Positions 1 through 5,021 of a stretch of DNA of 6,681 bases are shown in pieces. Numbering within the stretch: position 1 is the stretch's first letter; each line of letters starts with the position of its first letter. Position numbers and translations under genes: made by a program. Source of the DNA: Rhizobiaceae bacterium (GTDB lineage Bacteria; Pseudomonadota; Alphaproteobacteria; Rhizobiales; Rhizobiaceae). The stretch is taken from assembly GCA_016793565.1 (NCBI GenBank), contig JAEUMA010000006.1, forward strand, positions 1 to 6,681, read 5' to 3'. The notes under the pieces were generated by a model. The model was given only the letters and a program-made list of their open reading frames with translations, made no database searches and had not been told where the DNA came from.

Positions 1-482
1 CGAAGCGCTTCCTTCTTGACGGCGTCGCGCGCCGCCGCCGTGCCCTTGTAGTGGCCCGCGCCCTGATACTCGATGACATGCATGGGCTGGCAGTTTTCGT
101 TGACGATCAGAAGATCGACCCGCTTGGAGTTGATGCAGCTATGGGCCTCGGCGTCGCCGCCGCGCAGGATCTCGCCGAGCGAGACCTGGGCCATGACCTG
201 CCAATCGGGGTTGCGGGCAGTGACGAAGCGATCCAGTTCCCGGAAAAGGCGTGCCTCACCGCGGTTGAGCAGCGGCTGAGCGAAGAAATCCGACCGCATG
301 ACGACCCTGAGCTGGTCGGCCGAATCCCTTTGCGGCGGACGAGAACCGTTTCTTTCGAGCCAGGCCCGGCGCCGCTGCGCTGCGCGTATCTGCTCCGCAG
401 CCATGCCGATCAAGAGTCCTCCGACAAGGACGATGATCAGGGCGTAGTACTCGTCGATCCAGGCCATGGCATCGTAGTGCAT
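1..482 (-). CDS. DUF2726 domain protein, membrane-anchored, partial (C-terminus off the left edge)
   Basis: 160 residues are visible and the frame is open to the window edge. Residues 13-29 form one hydrophobic segment (ALIIVLVGGLLIGMAAE), followed by a basic stretch (QRRRAW), so the rest probably faces the cytoplasm. From about residue 76 the sequence matches my memory of DUF2726: E76 in NRGEARLF, then KRVDLLIV (D123), VIEYQG (E138, Q140) and GHYKGTAAARDAVKKEAL. The spaced acidic residues and the I-E-x-x-G strand recall the restriction-endonuclease-like fold of DUF559/Vsr proteins, but the usual E-x-D/K position reads E-x-Q, so catalysis is uncertain. Start: ATG at 482 keeps the frame; ATG at 467 (MAWIDEYY) is the alternative. 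Neither has a well-placed Shine-Dalgarno: GAGGA lies 20 nt before ATG482. Family call fairly firm; function unknown. Confidence 0.8.
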   Translation of the reverse strand, partial: MHYDAMAWIDEYYALIIVLVGGLLIGMAAEQIRAAQRRRAWLERNGSRPPQRDSADQLRVVMRSDFFAQPLLNRGEARLFRELDRFVTARNPDWQVMAQVSLGEILRGGDAEAHSCINSKRVDLLIVNENCQPMHVIEYQGAGHYKGTAAARDAVKKEAL

Positions 483-493
483 GCATGCTTGAT

Positions 494-522
494 AGTATAA
501 GATCCTCAAAACATCGCTTAAG
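494..522 (-). promoter_or_regulatory. Possible promoter of the DUF2726 gene
   Basis: On the minus strand TATACT (plus 494-499) is a good sigma-70 -10 box. At 17 bp upstream the sequence is CTTAAG (517-522), a poor -35 that falls inside a 12-bp palindrome. If this -10 is used, transcription would begin near 487, leaving almost no leader before ATG482. The -10 is seen; its use is inference. Confidence 0.3.
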
Positions 523-525
523 CGA
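514..525. repeat. Perfect 12-bp palindrome TCGCTTAAGCGA
   Basis: The sequence is its own reverse complement over 12 bases. It overlaps the expected -35 position of the leftward promoter, where a dimeric regulator would act. The regulator is unknown. Confidence 0.45.
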
Positions 526-529
526 AATT

Positions 530-541
530 CTACAATTGTAG
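530..541. repeat. Perfect 12-bp palindrome CTACAATTGTAG
   Basis: A second self-complementary 12-mer lies 4 bp beyond the first palindrome. Centre-to-centre distance is 16 bp, about one and a half helical turns. The two palindromes differ in sequence, so they are not copies of one operator. They could also form small cruciforms or RNA hairpins. Confidence 0.45.
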
Positions 542-716
542 GCGCTCGAGAGGCGTCGCGCTTATATGTCTATTTGATAATATACCGAGAGCTTATGCGG
601 CAGTCCGGATGCGTCTCGCGCTCGCTTGCCGTCGCAGAGGTTGGCCGGTCCTCCGCGAGCACGGACAGCATCTTTGGCAGGAGGATCCGTCGCTGTCTGT
701 TCGTCTCATAGAGCAG

Positions 717-742
717 GGAACCTGTTGACGCGCATCTCCGTT
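717..742 (+). promoter_or_regulatory. EcfG (RpoE2)-type general stress promoter
   Basis: GGAAC at 717-721 and CGTT at 739-742 are separated by exactly 17 bases. GGAAC-N16-17-CGTT is the established consensus of the alphaproteobacterial general stress sigma factor EcfG (called RpoE2 in Sinorhizobium). The element faces right and ends 39 bases before the ATG of the small gene at 782, giving an expected leader of about 30 nt. The full nine-base match at an allowed spacing directly before a gene makes chance unlikely but not impossible. Confidence 0.72.
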
Positions 743-781
743 GAAGGGGTTTAGCGCTCACCTTGGCGAAGGACAGGAACG

Positions 782-967
782 ATGGGCATCGAACAGGCAC
801 CGACGAAAGAGGGTAAGCAGGCGGCCAGGGGTTTGCGCAAGGCCGCGGCCAACGAAGAACACAAGGTCGAGGCCGAAAAGGGCAGCGACCTCAAGAAAGG
901 CGCTGCGCGCTTCGACGAGCGGTCGCGCAGCTCGGACGGAAAAGGCGCGGCGGAAAAGCAGCGCTGA
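782..967 (+). CDS. Small, highly charged hypothetical protein, probable general stress protein
   Basis: A 61-residue protein starting MGIEQAPTKEGK. It has 11 Ala, 9 Lys, 6 Arg, 8 Glu and 3 Asp, no Cys, Trp or Tyr, and only scattered hydrophobic residues. It is therefore probably disordered and cytoplasmic, with short amphipathic K/E/A stretches resembling LEA-like or nucleic-acid-associated small stress proteins. No signal peptide or membrane segment is visible. ATG782 is preceded by a modest purine-rich site (AGGACAGGAACG). Support for a real gene comes from this start and from the EcfG promoter 39 bases upstream. I do not recognise a family and assign no biochemical function. It points the same way as ypfJ but is separated from it by 142 bases, so cotranscription is possible but not shown. 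Confidence 0.65.
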   Translation: MGIEQAPTKEGKQAARGLRKAAANEEHKVEAEKGSDLKKGAARFDERSRSSDGKGAAEKQR

Positions 968-1033
968 GCGGATTTGACGACAAGCGCCGCGCGGAAGGCG
1001 GCTGCGACCGAGAAGCCCGTGATTCACAAAACC

Positions 1034-1061
1034 TGTGACTTGCGGGGGCCATTCGGATAAT
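1034..1061 (+). promoter_or_regulatory. Weak candidate promoter for ypfJ
   Basis: GATAAT at 1056-1061 is a reasonable -10 box. The hexamer 16 bp upstream is TGTGAC (1034-1039), a poor -35. An inverted repeat TCACA-N5-TGTGA (1024-1038) overlaps it; this is not the CRP arrangement, which is TGTGA-N6-TCACA. The predicted start near 1068 would leave a leader of about 40 nt. Confidence 0.25.
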
Positions 1062-1109
1062 TGTCGGGTTCAGCCGGACCAACGTCTTGCATTCATGAGG
1101 GAGTAGGCG

Positions 1110-2039
1110 ATGCGCTGGAGAGGCCGCCGCGAAAGCGACAATATCGAAGATCTGCGTGGTAGCGGAGGCGGCGGTGGCCTGGGCGGAGGCCTCGGTCCCG
1201 GCGGCGGAATGCGGATTCCGATCGGGCGCGGTGGCGGCGGCTTCAGCCTCTCCACAATCGTCATCCTGGTCATCATCTATTTCGCCCTGCGCTCCTGCGG
1301 CATCGATCCGCTGGAAATGATCGCCAATGACGGCTCGCAGGTGCCGGGCGGCGGCGGACAGATCACGCAGAGCGACGACAGCGGCGCGGGCGCTCCCGCC
1401 TCGGACGAGATGAAGCAGTTCGTGGGCGTCGTGCTGGCGGAGACCGAGGACGTGTGGAAGGGCATCTTCCAGTCGGAAGGCCTGCAGTACACCGAGCCGA
1501 AGCTCGCTCTGTTCAACGGCAGCGTGCGTTCCGCCTGCGGCTTCGCCTCCGCGGCGGCCGGACCGTTCTATTGCCCCGGAGACCAGAAGGTCTATCTGGA
1601 CACGAGCTTCTTCAACCAGCTCGCCAAGCAGTTCGGCGCATCCGGCGATTTCGCACAGGCCTATGTGATCGCCCACGAAGTGGGGCACCATGTGCAGAAC
1701 CTGACGGGCATCCTGCCGAAATTCAACCAGATGCGGCAGCAGATGAGCGAGACTGAAGCCAACCAGATGTCAATGCGGGTGGAACTGCAGGCCGACTGTT
1801 TCGCCGGTGTTTGGGGCCACTTTACCGACCAGAAGGGGCTTCTCGAACAGGGCGATGTCGAAGAGGCGCTGAATGCGGCTCAGCAGATCGGCGACGATAC
1901 CTTGCAGAAGAAAATGCAGGGCTATGTGGTGCCGGAGAGCTTCAACCACGGCACTTCGCAGCAGCGCCAGACCTGGTTCGCGCGCGGCTTCAAGAGCGGC
2001 AAGCTTTCGGACTGCGACACCTTCAACAATCCGATCTGA
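1110..2039 (+). CDS. ypfJ: YpfJ family neutral zinc metallopeptidase
   Basis: The 309-residue product matches the YpfJ family (PF04228, putative neutral zinc metallopeptidase) along its whole length, including the N-terminal signature MRWRGRRESDNIED known from E. coli YpfJ. Residues 18-44 are a glycine-rich linker, 46-61 a single membrane segment, and the peptidase domain follows. The zinc motif HEVGH is at 189-193, with E190 the expected catalytic base. E225 in ELQADCFAGVWGH is the probable third ligand, and HGTSQQRQTWFARGF near 280-294 is the conserved C-terminal block. Conserved cysteines occur in SACGFASAA and FYCPGDQ. The product is probably anchored in the inner membrane; which side the domain faces is not certain from sequence. 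Substrate and physiological role are not established. ATG1110 has a good Shine-Dalgarno (GAGGGAG) about 7 nt upstream. The gene appears intact and complete. Confidence 0.96.
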   Translation: MRWRGRRESDNIEDLRGSGGGGGLGGGLGPGGGMRIPIGRGGGGFSLSTIVILVIIYFALRSCGIDPLEMIANDGSQVPGGGGQITQSDDSGAGAPASDEMKQFVGVVLAETEDVWKGIFQSEGLQYTEPKLALFNGSVRSACGFASAAAGPFYCPGDQKVYLDTSFFNQLAKQFGASGDFAQAYVIAHEVGHHVQNLTGILPKFNQMRQQMSETEANQMSMRVELQADCFAGVWGHFTDQKGLLEQGDVEEALNAAQQIGDDTLQKKMQGYVVPESFNHGTSQQRQTWFARGFKSGKLSDCDTFNNPI

Positions 2040-2050
2040 GCGCATCGCAG

Positions 2051-2083
2051 CGGGCGGTCCGGCCGGCACAGGCCGGATAGCCC
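2051..2083 (+). terminator. Strong GC-rich hairpin after ypfJ, possible terminator or mRNA 3'-end structure
   Basis: TCCGGCC (2058-2064) pairs with GGCCGGA (2071-2077) around a 6-nt loop. An outer stem, CGGGC (2051-2055) with GCCCG (2079-2083), extends it across a 2x2 internal loop. It begins 12 bases after the ypfJ stop. No T-tract follows, so this is not a classical intrinsic terminator; it could stabilise the 3' end or pause polymerase. Confidence 0.5.
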
Positions 2084-2099
2084 GCTTGCGAGAGCAAGC
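2084..2099 (+). other. Second hairpin with GNRA-type tetraloop
   Basis: GCTTGC (2084-2089), loop GAGA, GCAAGC (2094-2099) form a perfect 6-bp stem. GAGA is a GNRA tetraloop, a favoured RNA loop when transcribed rightward. It abuts the previous hairpin with no gap, giving a tandem structure. It is followed by CAGGGCATTTA, too poor in T to be a clear terminator. Confidence 0.45.
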
Positions 2100-2117
2100 C
2101 AGGGCATTTAGGTACCT

Positions 2118-2141
2118 CGCGGGCGATCGTCGCCTGTCGCG
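2118..2141 (+). other. Hairpin just before the YihY start codon
   Basis: GGCGA (2122-2126) pairs with TCGCC (2130-2134) around TCG. CGCG (2118-2121) can pair with CGCG (2138-2141) across a 3-nt bulge. The right arm reaches into the only G-rich stretch (GGGG, 2141-2144) that could act as ribosome binding site for ATG2148, so the fold could limit initiation. Structure seen, regulatory role inferred. Confidence 0.3.
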
Positions 2142-2147
2142 GGGCCC

Positions 2148-2993
2148 ATGACAGTTCTGGTGCACATCCTTCTTCGGCTGTGGGAGAAATTCTTCGACCA
2201 CCGCGTCATGCTGATCGCGGGCGGCGTCACCTATTACCTGCTTCTGGCGCTGTTTCCGGCCCTCGCCGCCTTCGTGGCGCTATACGGGTTCTTTGCCGAT
2301 CCGCGCACGATAGCGGTGCATGTCGCGCTACTTGGCGACATGCTGCCGTCCGGCGGCCTGGAACTGATCCGAACGCAGCTCGACGCGCTGGCCGCGCAGG
2401 ACCACGGCAGGTTGAGCTTCAAGGTAGCTTTCGGGCTGGGCTTCGCGCTGTGGAGCACCAATGCCGGCGTCAAGGCGATGTTCGACGCCATGAACGTCGC
2501 CTACGAAGAGGTCGAGAAGCGCAGTTTCATAGGCCTGACGCTGCAATCCGGCCTGTTCACTATCGTCGTGCTGTTTTCCGGCATCATGCTGATCATCGCA
2601 CTCGGTGTCATTCCGGTGGTGCTGGCTTTCGTGCCGATCGACGGATTTACGGAAAAGGTGATCAGCATCGGCCGCTGGCCGCTGCTGGTCGGCGGCGCCT
2701 GGTGCACCATTACCGCCATCTATCGCTACGGACCGAGCCGCGTGCGTTCCAAATGGCGCTGGCTGACCTGGGGCGCGCTGCTGGCGACGATCGCCTGGCT
2801 GCTCACCTCGATCGGTTTTACGCACTACCTGCGCAATTTCGCCAATTACAACGCGATCTACGGCTCGCTGGGAACCGTGATCGGCTTCATGGTGTGGGTG
2901 TGGCTTTCGGCGATGATCCTCATCCTCGGCGCCGAGGTGAACGCAGCCATCGAGCACAAGAACGACCAGCCCGCCGACGAAGCGGCGCGCTGA
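2148..2993 (+). CDS. YihY/virulence factor BrkB family inner-membrane protein
   Basis: This 281-residue integral membrane protein belongs to the YihY/BrkB family (PF03631). Hydrophobic segments lie at about 20-48, 92-114, 135-161, 176-194, 204-226 and 236-262, giving the usual six helices. Family hallmarks are AGGVTYYLLLALFPALAA (24-41), YNAIYGSLGTVIGFMVWVWLSA (234-255) and GAEVNAAIE (261-269). The name BrkB comes from a Bordetella serum-resistance locus; the older ribonuclease BN label for relatives is wrong. Transport or lipid-related functions have been proposed for some members, so no specific substrate is assigned. No ATG, GTG or TTG lies between the in-frame stop at 2109 and ATG2148, so the start is secure although the ribosome site is weak (GGGG). 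The gene is 108 bases after ypfJ in the same direction and ends 27 bases from convergent carA. Confidence 0.93.
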   Translation: MTVLVHILLRLWEKFFDHRVMLIAGGVTYYLLLALFPALAAFVALYGFFADPRTIAVHVALLGDMLPSGGLELIRTQLDALAAQDHGRLSFKVAFGLGFALWSTNAGVKAMFDAMNVAYEEVEKRSFIGLTLQSGLFTIVVLFSGIMLIIALGVIPVVLAFVPIDGFTEKVISIGRWPLLVGGAWCTITAIYRYGPSRVRSKWRWLTWGALLATIAWLLTSIGFTHYLRNFANYNAIYGSLGTVIGFMVWVWLSAMILILGAEVNAAIEHKNDQPADEAAR

Positions 2994-3020
2994 CGACTGG
3001 TGTTAAAGTGGGGGGACGGC

Positions 3021-4220
3021 CTACCGTTCGGCGAGTGCCGGTTCGCCCCGGCGATCGCGGATGAGATTGGCGAAGCGGCGGAAGAGATAGTGCGAATCCT
3101 GAGGGCCGGGCGACGCCTCGGGGTGGTGCTGGACGGACAAGACGGGCCGCCCGGCAAGGGCGATGCCGCAATTGGTGCCGTCGAACAGCGACACATGGGT
3201 CTCCTCCACGCCGTCCGGCAGCGTGTCGCCGTCGACCGCGAAGCCGTGGTTCATGGAGACGATCTCGACCTTGCCGGTGGTATGGTCCTTGACGGGATGA
3301 TTGGCGCCGTGGTGGCCCTGATGCATCTTGGCCGTGCTGGCCCCCACGGCCAGCGCCAGCATCTGGTGGCCGAGGCAGATGCCGAACACCGGCAGGTCGC
3401 TTTTCAGCAGATCCTGGATGATGGGCACGGCATATTTGCCGGTGGCGGCCGGGTCGCCCGGGCCGTTGGACAGGAAGATGCCATCGGGCTGCATGGCGAG
3501 AATCTCGGCAGCCGGCGTCTGCGCCGGAACGACGGTGACCTTCGCGCCCAGGCCGGCCAGCAGGCGCAGGATGTTGCGCTTCACGCCGTAGTCGATGGCC
3601 ACGACATGCATGCCGGGCTCGGCCTGCGCGCCATAGCCCTCGTTCCAGACCCACGGCGTCTCGGTCCATTGGGATGACTGACCAGAGGTGACGTCCTTGG
3701 CGAGGTCGAGGTCGAGGAGGCCGGACCAGCCCTTCGCCCGGGCCTTGAGGTCTGCGAGATCGAAGCGGCCGTCCGGCGCATGCGCGATCACCGCGTTGGG
3801 CATGCCCTTCTCGCGGATCAGCGCGGTGAGCGCCCTGGTGTCGATGCCGGACATGGCAATGACGCCGCGCCGCTTCAGCCACTGGTCGAGGCCGGCCGCG
3901 GCCCGGTAGTTGGACGGGCTGGTGACGTCGGCCTTGAAGACGGCGCCGACGGCTCCGTGGCGGGCCGCCGGGACGAGGTCCTCGACGTCGTCATCGTTGG
4001 CGCCGACATTGCCGATATGCGGAAAGGTGAAGGTGACGATCTGGCTGGCATAGGAGGGATCGGTGAGGATCTCCTCATAGCCGGTGAGGGCGGTGTTGAA
4101 GCACACTTCGGCGACGGCCGAGCCTGTCGCACCGAGGCCGCGCCCTTCCACGACCGTGCCGTCGGCCAGGACGAGAAGCGCGGTGGGAGGCTCGTTGCTC
4201 CAGGGGGCGGTCGTGGCCAT
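3021..4220 (-). CDS. carA: Carbamoyl-phosphate synthase small (glutaminase) subunit CarA
   Basis: CarA hydrolyses glutamine and passes ammonia to CarB, which makes carbamoyl phosphate for pyrimidine and arginine synthesis; it acts in the cytoplasm as a CarAB complex. From ATG4220 the product has 399 residues, normal for the family. The N-terminal domain shows CFNTALTGYEEILTDPSYASQ (40-60). The class I glutamine amidotransferase domain begins near 204, with SNGPGDP (251-257), the nucleophile C282 in FGICLGHQ, and H366/E368 in HHPEASPGP, so the triad is complete. An in-frame ATG exists at 4310, but ATG4220 has a good Shine-Dalgarno (GGAG, 7 nt before the start) and MATTAPW resembles other rhizobial CarA starts as I remember them. 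carB is not adjacent, as is common in alphaproteobacteria. A promoter is visible at 4374-4402. Confidence 0.97.
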   Translation of the reverse strand: MATTAPWSNEPPTALLVLADGTVVEGRGLGATGSAVAEVCFNTALTGYEEILTDPSYASQIVTFTFPHIGNVGANDDDVEDLVPAARHGAVGAVFKADVTSPSNYRAAAGLDQWLKRRGVIAMSGIDTRALTALIREKGMPNAVIAHAPDGRFDLADLKARAKGWSGLLDLDLAKDVTSGQSSQWTETPWVWNEGYGAQAEPGMHVVAIDYGVKRNILRLLAGLGAKVTVVPAQTPAAEILAMQPDGIFLSNGPGDPAATGKYAVPIIQDLLKSDLPVFGICLGHQMLALAVGASTAKMHQGHHGANHPVKDHTTGKVEIVSMNHGFAVDGDTLPDGVEETHVSLFDGTNCGIALAGRPVLSVQHHPEASPGPQDSHYLFRRFANLIRDRRGEPALAER

Positions 4221-4367
4221 CGGCTTTCTCCGTTCCGCGCCCGCGAGCGGCCTCGGCGGCACCTTGCCGAAGGCGGTCGCGATCGCCATATTGCGTGCAA
4301 CGATGCGCATGCAGACCCGAGGCTTTCGGTCGGCCTGCGCGCAACAGCCACATAGTGTCCATGCAGG
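4221..4367 (-). other. Long untranslated leader of carA
   Basis: If transcription starts about 7 bases after the -10 box, the carA mRNA carries roughly 147 nt before ATG4220. The carA frame stays open here back to ATG4310, so a 30-residue N-terminal extension is formally possible, but no ribosome site supports it. I find no pyrimidine-attenuator arrangement (leader peptide plus terminator with U-run) and no recognisable riboswitch. Together with the divergent promoters this fills the 305-base gap between carA and yqeY. Confidence 0.45.
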
Positions 4368-4373
4368 GCGCGG

Positions 4374-4402
4374 ACAATAGGCGAAGGCCTGCTGCCGGTC
4401 AA
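4374..4402 (-). promoter_or_regulatory. Sigma-70-type promoter of carA
   Basis: Read on the minus strand: TTGACC (plus 4397-4402), 17 bases, then TATTGT (plus 4374-4379). Five of six -35 bases match TTGACA, and the spacer is ideal. It faces carA, with a predicted start near 4367. Confidence 0.65.
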
Positions 4403-4470
4403 TTCTGACGCCGCCACCGGCGCAGAAATAATTTCCGATGCGAAATCAGGAAGTTGGCGTCCGCGGCGAT

Positions 4471-4499
4471 TTACGTCCGGCAGCCGCCGGAGCTATTGT
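4471..4499 (+). promoter_or_regulatory. Candidate promoter of yqeY
   Basis: TTACGT (4471-4476), 17 bases, then TATTGT (4494-4499), the same -10 hexamer as in the divergent carA promoter. The -35 is weak. The predicted start near 4506 would give a leader of about 20 nt before ATG4526, ending in a strong ribosome binding site. Confidence 0.5.
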
Positions 4500-4525
4500 C
4501 CGCCACCTGCCGAAAGGAGAATGCC

Positions 4526-4975
4526 ATGCGCGAGATTCTCGCCCAGGCGCTGAAAGATGCATTGCGGGCCCAGGACAAACGCCGCGTCTCGACGCTGCGC
4601 CTGATCCAGGCCGCCATACAGGACCGCGACATCGCCAACCGGGGCGCCGGCAAGGACCCGGTGAGCGACGACGACATCCTGGCGATTCTCGGCAAGATGG
4701 TGAAGCAGCGCGAGGAATCGGCCAAGGCCTTCGAGGAGGGCAGCAGACTGGAACTGGCCGAGCAGGAACGCGACGAGATCGCCATCATCCGTGGCTTCCT
4801 GCCGGTTCAGCTCAGCGAGGACGACATGAAGCGCGCCTGCCAGCAGGTGATCAGCGAGATCGGCGCCGACGGGCTGCGCGACATGGGCCGCTGCATGAAC
4901 GCGCTGAAGGAGAAGTTCCCCGGCAAGATGGACTTCGGCAAGGCGAGCGGCATTGTCAAGACGATGCTGCAGTAG
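4526..4975 (+). CDS. yqeY: GatB/YqeY domain protein
   Basis: The 149-residue product is full length for the YqeY family (PF09424), small cytoplasmic all-helical proteins related to the C-terminal tail domain of GatB, the tRNA-binding subunit of Glu/Asp-tRNA amidotransferase. Recognisable blocks are RRVSTLRLIQAAIQDRDI (19-36), VKQREESAKAFEEGSRLELAEQERDEIAII (59-88), FLPVQLSEDDM (91-101), DMGRCMNALKEKFPGKMDFGKASGIVKTML (119-148). A tRNA-related role is often suggested but not established. ATG4526 has an excellent Shine-Dalgarno (AAAGGAGA, 4513-4520). An in-frame ATG at 4454 would add 24 residues unlike the family, and ATG4521 is out of frame. As I recall, yqeY often sits between carA and dnaG-rpoD in alphaproteobacteria; here a convergent transporter gene follows instead. 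Confidence 0.95.
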   Translation: MREILAQALKDALRAQDKRRVSTLRLIQAAIQDRDIANRGAGKDPVSDDDILAILGKMVKQREESAKAFEEGSRLELAEQERDEIAIIRGFLPVQLSEDDMKRACQQVISEIGADGLRDMGRCMNALKEKFPGKMDFGKASGIVKTMLQ

Positions 4976-4981
4976 GCCGGC

Positions 4982-5021
4982 CGGCGGCTCGCGTCAGACC
5001 ACCTTCAGCCGCGAGCCGCCG
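4982..5021. terminator. 12-bp-stem hairpin between convergent yqeY and the Na/Pi gene
   Basis: CGGCGGCTCGCG (4982-4993) is perfectly complementary to CGCGAGCCGCCG (5010-5021) with a 16-nt loop. The left arm is the intergenic spacer and the right arm lies in the last codons of the Na/Pi gene (GGSRLKVV plus stop). Neither direction has a T-run, so it could serve as a shared 3'-end structure for both mRNAs rather than a classical terminator. Confidence 0.5.

Larger units (their letters stand above)
483..781. other. Intergenic region between divergent DUF2726 and small-protein genes
   Basis: This 299-base gap holds no convincing gene. Its left part (about 485-600) is clearly more AT-rich than the rest of the window and contains palindromes and a possible -10 box for the leftward gene. 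Its right end holds an EcfG-type promoter for the rightward gene. Between about 600 and 710 I see only weak inverted repeats (such as GGACAGC near 663 against GCTGTCT near 693) that I would not call a structured RNA. Confidence 0.6.
4363..4510. repeat. Inverted repeat joining the carA and yqeY promoters
   Basis: CTATTGTCCGC-N3-CTGC occurs on the minus strand at 4380-4363 and on the plus strand at 4493-4510. The first 11 bases are identical and 16 of 18 match overall. Each copy covers the -10 box and the expected transcription start of its gene. The copies are 112 bp apart and face outward. Confidence 0.6.

Noticed and set aside
51..500. 149-codon plus-strand open frame
   Set aside because: It is antisense to the DUF2726 gene, whose family motifs are clear on the other strand; the product has no recognisable features.
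570..800. 76-codon minus-strand open frame in the intergenic region
   Set aside because: It covers the EcfG promoter and the start of the small gene, has no visible ribosome site and no recognisable sequence.
1024..1038. TCACA-N5-TGTGA as a CRP-like site
   Set aside because: The half-sites are in the reverse order to the CRP consensus and the spacing is 5 rather than 6; only a short inverted repeat is supported.
1160..1245. Glycine-codon repeat as a DNA repeat element
   Set aside because: It encodes the glycine-rich linker typical of the YpfJ family and shows no regular DNA repeat unit.
891..1691. 266-codon minus-strand open frame
   Set aside because: It is antisense to ypfJ and the small gene; its length comes from GC-rich third positions, and the composition (Ala, Arg, His runs) is typical of a shadow frame.
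2994..3020. Terminator between the YihY-family gene and carA
   Set aside because: The 27-base convergent spacer has no inverted repeat or T-run that I can find.
3000..3677. 225-codon plus-strand open frame
   Set aside because: It is antisense to carA, which has all catalytic motifs intact; no independent coding evidence.
4221..4310. CarA starting at ATG4310 with a 30-residue extension
   Set aside because: No ribosome site precedes ATG4310, whereas ATG4220 has GGAG at good spacing and gives a normal CarA length and N-terminus.
4075..4377. Leader peptide or short gene upstream of carA on the minus strand (contains MDTMWLLRAGRPKASG)
   Set aside because: The frame runs 140 bases into carA in another phase, has no ribosome site and no run of regulatory codons such as attenuation peptides have.
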